Assembly: GCF_002531725.1 (NCBI RefSeq) | Contig: NZ_NWSQ01000021.1 | Coordinates: 55,292 to 119,291, forward strand | Length of the DNA stretch: 64,000 nt | Source of the DNA: Rhizobium sp. L43 | GTDB lineage: Bacteria > Pseudomonadota > Alphaproteobacteria > Rhizobiales > Rhizobiaceae | Direction: 5' to 3' | Shown here: piece by piece, positions 59,564-64,000 of the stretch | Numbering within the stretch: the first letter of the stretch is position 1 | How the letters are laid out: each line of letters begins with the position of its first letter | Translations under genes and position numbers: made by a program | Notes under the pieces: generated by a model | Told to the model about the DNA's origin: nothing | What the model saw: only the letters and a program-made list of their open reading frames with translations | Databases searched by the model: none

Positions 59564-60475
59564 TCAGCCGGTTGGGAAATGCGGAGCCGGCTCCCTCACC
59601 AAGCTGATGAGATATCGACCGTAAGAACTCTTTTCAAGTGGAGCTGCCAGCCTTAGCAATTGCTCGGCATCTATGTATCCCAAATGAAAGGCGATTTCTT
59701 CGGGGCAAGCGATCTTCAGCCCCTGGCGCCGCTCGATGGTGGCAATGAACTGGCTGGCTTCCAGGAGAGAATCGTGCGTGCCCGTATCGAGCCAGGCATG
59801 CCCTCTCCCCAGGACGGCAACATTCAGCCTGCCGGCCGATAAATAGTGCCGATTGATATCGGTGATTTCGGTTTCACCGCGCGGCGAAGGTTTCAAACCG
59901 GCAGCAATGTCAATCACGTCATTATCGTAGAAATACAGACCAGTCACCGCATAAGAAGAACGGGGCTTGGTTGGCTTTTCCTCCAGGCTGAGGACTTTGC
60001 CCTCACTGTCAAACTCCACCACCCCATACCGTTCGGGATCGTGGACCTTGTAGGCGAAGATCGTCGCTTCGTCCGATCTTTCGGAAGCCGCGGATAGATC
60101 ATGTGTCAAAAGGTTGCCGTAAAAGATATTGTCTCCAAGCACGAGCGCGGTTGACTCTCGCCCGATGAATTCCCTGCCTATCGAGAATGCCTGGGGAATT
60201 CCTTCTGGCGCGGCCTGCACGGCATATTGAAAGTTCAATCCCCATTGGGCGCCGTCACCGAGCAGCTGTTCAAAACGCGGCGTGTCCTGCGGCGTAGAGA
60301 TGATCAAGATATCCTGGATTCCCGCAAGCATCAGCGTTGACAGGGGATAATAGATCATCGGCTTGTCAAAAACCGGAAGAAGCTGCTTCGAAATGGCGAG
60401 GGTTGCCGGATGGAGCCGAGTGCCCGAGCCCCCGGCGAGCAAGATGCCCTTGCGCAGCTTTTTCTTCGAAGACAA
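59564..60475 (-). CDS. rmlA: Glucose-1-phosphate thymidylyltransferase (303 aa)
   Basis: Makes dTDP-glucose from glucose-1-phosphate and dTTP. The signatures KGILLAGGSGTRLHPATLAI near residue 9, SKQLLPVFDKPMIYYPLST near 28, LVLGDNIFYGN near 110 and LGRGHAWLDTGTHDSLLEAS near 218 are all RmlA-specific. The start at TTG 60475 is chosen because AGGAGG lies just upstream and gives a standard length; the open frame continues to 60619 without a good start. It is the first gene of the long minus-strand operon. Confidence 0.95.
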   Translation of the reverse strand: MSSKKKLRKGILLAGGSGTRLHPATLAISKQLLPVFDKPMIYYPLSTLMLAGIQDILIISTPQDTPRFEQLLGDGAQWGLNFQYAVQAAPEGIPQAFSIGREFIGRESTALVLGDNIFYGNLLTHDLSAASERSDEATIFAYKVHDPERYGVVEFDSEGKVLSLEEKPTKPRSSYAVTGLYFYDNDVIDIAAGLKPSPRGETEITDINRHYLSAGRLNVAVLGRGHAWLDTGTHDSLLEASQFIATIERRQGLKIACPEEIAFHLGYIDAEQLLRLAAPLEKSSYGRYLISLVREPAPHFPTG

Positions 60476-60728
60476 GAGACCTCCTGCAACCTGGTAAATC
60501 CGCGCGCATTCACGCGCCTGTCGTAATGACGATCGCTGTTTGACACTGCTCACTACAGATAGATCGATCTGCATGCAATGCACTTGGCGAGAGGAGAGGT
60601 AGCCCGGCTGCTCATCCATGCGGCATTGATCGACAATAATCTGCAGTACTGGATTGCGACGCCACCATTCCGTCTGCTACGGGTCGACCAGATTTCGTCC
60701 CTGAGAATGTGAGCAAGACCTCGTCAAA

Positions 60729-61517
60729 ATGGCTGCAGACACTGCCGATCCAAGCTCGCCCCGGATAAGCCTTATCACTGTCTGCTGGAACGCCGAGCGG
60801 ACCATTGCCGATACGTTGCGGTCTATCGACACTCAAACCTACCGCAATTTCGAGCACATCATTATCGACGGCGGCTCGGGCGATTCTACGCTCGCCATCA
60901 TCGCTTCGGCGCCGGCGGAGAACCGCCGCGTACTTTCGGGACGGGACGGCGGTATTTATGAAGCCATGAACAAGGGGATTGGCCTTGCGAGCGGCGACAT
61001 CATCGGATTCTTGAATGCGGATGACACTTTCGAGAGCAGCGACTCCCTCGAAACCGTGGCGGCCGCGCTGGAAGACGAAGCCTATGACGGCTGCTATGGC
61101 GATCTCATCTATGTTTCCAACCAGCATCCCGATCGCAAAGTCCGTTATTGGAAATCCTGTGCGTTTGAACCCGGTTCCTTTGGACGCGGCTGGTGTCCGC
61201 CGCATCCGACATTCTATGTTCGGCGTCGCATCTATGAACGGTTCGGGACGTTTGATCTGCGTTATCGGCTGGCAGCCGACGTCGAGCTTATGATGCGATT
61301 TCTGGAAGTCGCGCGCATCAAGACCCTTTATATCCCCCGGGTGTTGGTGAGGATGCGCTTGGGGGGCGCCACGAACAAAAACATTCAGAACATATCGCGT
61401 CAGAACAAGGAAGTGCTGCGTGCCCTTGCTGACCACGGCTTAAGGGTCTCGACCCTCATGTTCTGGGCATCGAAGCTTGTGAACCGCCTCGGTCAGTTCG
61501 TGAAACGAAATCGATAG
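60729..61517 (+). CDS. GT2 glycosyltransferase, WcaA/colanic type (262 aa)
   Basis: RISLITVCWNAERTIADTLRSI near residue 12, EHIIIDGGSGDSTLAII near 42 (DGGSxD nucleotide-binding), RDGGIYEAMNKGIGLASGD near 72 and GFLNADDTFES near 93 (DxD-type NADD) mark the GT2 group that contains many O-antigen transferases. HPTFYVRRRIYERFGTFD near 159 is a typical acceptor loop. It is divergent from rmlA with 253 bp between starts. The sugar transferred is unknown; one of the activated sugars made by this locus is likely. Confidence 0.88.
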   Translation: MAADTADPSSPRISLITVCWNAERTIADTLRSIDTQTYRNFEHIIIDGGSGDSTLAIIASAPAENRRVLSGRDGGIYEAMNKGIGLASGDIIGFLNADDTFESSDSLETVAAALEDEAYDGCYGDLIYVSNQHPDRKVRYWKSCAFEPGSFGRGWCPPHPTFYVRRRIYERFGTFDLRYRLAADVELMMRFLEVARIKTLYIPRVLVRMRLGGATNKNIQNISRQNKEVLRALADHGLRVSTLMFWASKLVNRLGQFVKRNR

Positions 61518-61541
61518 CAGGATTTATCAAGTCCGATTTCA

Positions 61542-61560
61542 GGCCGGCCAATAGCCGGTC
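61542..61560. terminator. Hairpin between convergent GT2 and RTX genes
   Basis: GGCCGGC (61542-61548), loop CAATA, GCCGGTC (61554-61560), with one G-U pair. It lies 25 bp after the GT2 stop. There is no T run on either strand, so its action as terminator is uncertain. The remaining 100 bp to the RTX stop show no gene. Confidence 0.3.
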
Positions 61561-61663
61561 GCACCGCCACCCTCCCCTGCAACCCTTCCGCAATCGCCGT
61601 CACCCTCTCGACCGAAGCATGCCCGATCTCTCCCCGGGGGTTTAACAGGAGGTCCGATTGGGT

Positions 61664-64000
61664 TCACGCAAAAAGGAAATCCCCCGACTCTAGGCTCGTC
61701 AAGGCTACATTCTTCAACACTATGGTGTTATCGATATCGGCCGTAACGACTGTATCGTTGCCATACTGACTGGATGCAGCAAAAAGCGATTCCCAGTCGG
61801 CGAAAATGCTGTGATCGATCCTGATCGTGTCGTGCGCCGCGCCGGTTGCCACGAAGTTTGTGATCGTATCGTGGCCCCAGTTCAGCAAAAAAACGAAGAC
61901 GTCGGCTGCTGCTCCACCAGTGAGGCTATCGTTGCCAGCGCCACCCGTCAGCGTATTAGAACCACTGCCGCCGACGATAACGTTGTTCAGCGCATTCCCT
62001 GTTCCGGCAAACGGTCCAGTTCCGATATAGGTGAGGTTCTCGACATTGGTCCCCAGTGTGTAGGCGGCGAGGTTCGTGCGAACCGTGTCGATCCCGGCGT
62101 CAGCGGCTTCGGTGACGATGTCACCGGCATTGTCGACGATGTAGGTGTCGCTGCCCGCTCCGCCGATCAAGGTGTCAGCGCCTGCCCCGCCATTCAGCGT
62201 GTCAGTGCCGGCGCCGCCGGTGATCGTGTTGGCGAGCGCATTGCCGGTGCCGGTGAAGCTAGCAGATCCCGTATAGGTCAGGTTCTCGACATTGTTGCCG
62301 AGCGTATAGCCTGAAAGCGCCGTGTGGACTAGGTCTATCCCCTCGTTCGCGTTCTCGATCACGATGTCAGTCGCAATGTCAACGACGTAAATGTCGTCGC
62401 CCATCCCACCCGACATCTTGTCGGAGCCACCCCCCCCGATCAATGTGTCGTTGCCCGCAGCCCCCGCGAGGCTGTCAGCGCCAACACCACCTGTGATAAC
62501 GTTGTCAAGCAGATTCCCTGTTCCAACGAAGGTTGCCGCTCCGATGTAGGTGAGGTTCTCGACATTGGCAGCCAATGTGTAGGCATTCAGATTCGTCCGA
62601 ACCGTGTCGATCCCCTCATTGGCGGCCTCGGTGACGAGGTCGCCGGCATTGTCGACAATATAGGTGTCGCCACCCGCCCCGCCGATCAAACGATCGGCCC
62701 CTGCCCCACCATTCAGCGTGTCGTTGCCGACACCGCCGGAAAGCGTATCGATGGCAGCGCCACCCGTCATCGTGTTGTCGAGATCATTGCCTGTTCCGAC
62801 AAAGGCTGCCGTGCCGATGTAGGTGAGGTTCTCGACATCGCTGCCAAGCGTATAGCTCGCCAGGTTCGTGCGAACCGTGTCGATCCCCGCATCGGCGTTC
62901 TCGGCGACAACGTCGCCGGCATTGTCGATGATGTAGATGTCGCTGCCCGCACCCCCGATCAAGGTGTCCGCACCTGCCCCGCCATTCAGCGTGTCATTGC
63001 CGGCGCCGCCGGTGATCGTGTTGGCGAGCGCATTGCCGGTGCCGGTGAAGCTGGCGGATCCCGTGTAGGTCAGGTTCTCGACATTGACCAATGCGGCGAT
63101 CGAGTAGGCTGCAAGTCCCGTGCGGATTTCGTCGGTGCCGTCGCTGACCGCCTCGGTGACGACGTCGCTCGCGCTGTCGACGATATAGACGTCGTTGCCA
63201 GCCCCGCCGCGCAGCGTGTCATTGCCGGCACCGCCGTCTAGAAGATCGTTGCCGGCGCCGCCGGTGATCGCGTTGGCAAGGCTGTTTCCAGTCCCGCTAA
63301 AATCGCCGGTGCCGGTGAAGGTCAGGTTTTCGACATTGGCAATATTGGTCAAGGCATAGGAAGAAAGCACCGTCCTGATCAGATCGGTGCCTGCATTCAG
63401 CCCTTCGGTGACCACGTCGGCCAGATCATCGACAATATAGGTGTCGTTGCCGGCTCCGCCGATCAGTATGTCTGCTCCGGCCTTTCCGTCCAGGATGTCA
63501 GCACCTGCCGCGCCGCTGATCGTATTGGCAAGGTCATTGCCCGTGCCGGCAAAGGCTGCCGTGCCGCTATAGGTGAGATTTTCGACATTGGCGGCAAGCG
63601 TATAGCTTGCCAGGGTCGTGCGAACCGTGTCGCTTCCCGCATCGACGTCCTCGGTGACGCTGTCGGTGGCATTGTCGACGATGTAGATGTCGTCGCCCGT
63701 ACCGCCGATCAAGCTATCGGCACCTGCCCCGCCATTCAGCGTGTCATTGCCGTCGCCGCCTGACAGCGTATCGATGGCAACGCCCCCGGTGATCACGTTG
63801 TCGAGACTGTTGCCCGTACCAGCGAAAGCTCCTGTGCCGGCAAAACTCAGGTTCTCGACGTTGGCGGCAAGCGTATAGCTCGCAAGGTTCGTGCGAACTG
63901 TGTCTATCCCCTCATCGGGGTTCTCGGTGACGCTGTCGCCGGCATCGTCGACGATGTAGGTGTCGCTGCCCGCACCGCCGATCAAGCTATCAGCGCCTGC
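61664..64000 (-). CDS. RTX calcium-binding repeat protein, type I secreted, 5' end outside window
   Basis: The frame is open to the window edge, so only the C-terminal 778 or so residues are seen. They comprise eight units of about 82-91 residues. Each combines RTX nonapeptides (GGAGNDTLNGGAGADTLIGG type, binding Ca2+) with a block of the form TYIVDNAGDIVTEAADAG, DTVRTNLAAYTLGTNVENL and TGTGNALANTITGG. The last 85 residues (DVFVFLLNWGHDTITNF to ESGDFLFA) are non-repetitive and end with a hydrophobic tail, as for TolC/PrsDE-type secretion signals. Rhizobial members include adhesins and glycanases; no enzymatic domain is in view. Confidence 0.92.
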   Translation of the reverse strand, partial: AGADSLIGGAGSDTYIVDDAGDSVTENPDEGIDTVRTNLASYTLAANVENLSFAGTGAFAGTGNSLDNVITGGVAIDTLSGGDGNDTLNGGAGADSLIGGTGDDIYIVDNATDSVTEDVDAGSDTVRTTLASYTLAANVENLTYSGTAAFAGTGNDLANTISGAAGADILDGKAGADILIGGAGNDTYIVDDLADVVTEGLNAGTDLIRTVLSSYALTNIANVENLTFTGTGDFSGTGNSLANAITGGAGNDLLDGGAGNDTLRGGAGNDVYIVDSASDVVTEAVSDGTDEIRTGLAAYSIAALVNVENLTYTGSASFTGTGNALANTITGGAGNDTLNGGAGADTLIGGAGSDIYIIDNAGDVVAENADAGIDTVRTNLASYTLGSDVENLTYIGTAAFVGTGNDLDNTMTGGAAIDTLSGGVGNDTLNGGAGADRLIGGAGGDTYIVDNAGDLVTEAANEGIDTVRTNLNAYTLAANVENLTYIGAATFVGTGNLLDNVITGGVGADSLAGAAGNDTLIGGGGSDKMSGGMGDDIYVVDIATDIVIENANEGIDLVHTALSGYTLGNNVENLTYTGSASFTGTGNALANTITGGAGTDTLNGGAGADTLIGGAGSDTYIVDNAGDIVTEAADAGIDTVRTNLAAYTLGTNVENLTYIGTGPFAGTGNALNNVIVGGSGSNTLTGGAGNDSLTGGAAADVFVFLLNWGHDTITNFVATGAAHDTIRIDHSIFADWESLFAASSQYGNDTVVTADIDNTIVLKNVALTSLESGDFLFA

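Noticed and set aside
38684..61517. Exopolysaccharide (exo/pss) or capsule locus instead of O-antigen
   Set aside because: No Wzx/Wzy, Wza/Wzc or succinoglycan genes; the Wzm/Wzt pair with a Wzt C-terminal domain and GDP-fucose genes fit an ABC-exported O-antigen better, though a capsule cannot be fully excluded.
61664..64000. Regularly spaced similar sequences that could suggest a CRISPR array
   Set aside because: Repeat units are 245-275 bp, imperfect and coding in one continuous frame for RTX repeats; there are no short identical repeats with unique spacers.

Overview
The window looks like chromosomal DNA of a fast-growing Rhizobium of the leguminosarum/etli type. This is inferred from high GC coding sequence, the alphaproteobacterial families present (glcDEF, plant-type gshA, pit-rsmE, DUF1127 beside an LrhA-like LysR gene, an RTX protein) and from several families of short palindromic intergenic repeats of the kind common in Rhizobiaceae. 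No integrase, transposase, phage gene, plasmid function or CRISPR array was seen.

Layout. (1) 0-9 kb: an outer-membrane beta-barrel protein, a small secreted protein, the glycolate oxidase operon glcD-glcE-glcF (minus strand) with a divergent LysR gene, an S-adenosylhomocysteinase-like protein and a second LysR gene. (2) 9-14 kb: Nudix hydrolase, Pit phosphate transporter, rsmE and gshA. (3) 14-21.4 kb: an inositol-type sugar locus. iolE and a LacI-family repressor lie on the minus strand; a CUT2-type ABC importer, a hydroxypyruvate-isomerase-like protein, an inositol-dehydrogenase-like oxidoreductase and a truncated RpiR-type HTH protein lie on the plus strand. A promoter with two identical 17-bp boxes, 22 bp apart, sits before the transporter. 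(4) 21.5-38.5 kb: mixed housekeeping and surface genes: DUF937, DUF1127, LysR, TetR, a 1036-residue autotransporter, a MAPEG protein, guaB, a Tat-exported metallo-beta-lactamase-fold hydrolase, an MFS exporter, a VOC protein, rlmE, a Ppx/GppA phosphatase, tRNA-Gln(CTG), an XRE remnant and an O-methyltransferase.

(5) 38.7-61.5 kb: a large surface-polysaccharide (probably O-antigen) locus. Genes gmd and fcl make GDP-L-fucose. rmlA, rmlB, an FdtA-like ketoisomerase and an FdtB-like aminotransferase make a dTDP-3-amino-3,6-dideoxyhexose. wzm/wzt export the chain. A block with LegB-like dehydratase, nucleotidyltransferase, SDR, radical SAM/SPASM enzyme, sialic-acid-type synthase, SpsF-like cytidylyltransferase and PseG-like protein points to a nonulosonic acid. 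It is followed by WbqC, PIG-L, DUF115, a TIGR04325 methyltransferase, a GT2-acyltransferase fusion, a CgeB-like glycosyltransferase, a methyltransferase and a GT8-like glycosyltransferase. From rmlA down to the GT8-like gene (60.5 to 42.0 kb) the genes overlap or nearly touch, apart from one 114-bp gap, so they probably form one or two long operons. (6) 61.7 kb to the end: the C-terminal part of a type I-secreted RTX repeat protein whose start lies outside the window.

The least explained parts are the radical SAM enzyme inside a sialic-acid-like pathway, the adjoining block of uncharacterised WbqC/PIG-L/DUF115/TIGR04325 proteins, and the GT2-acyltransferase fusion. Start sites were adjusted from longest ORFs using Shine-Dalgarno sequences, operon overlaps and family N-termini. 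All functional calls come from reading motifs; no database search was run.
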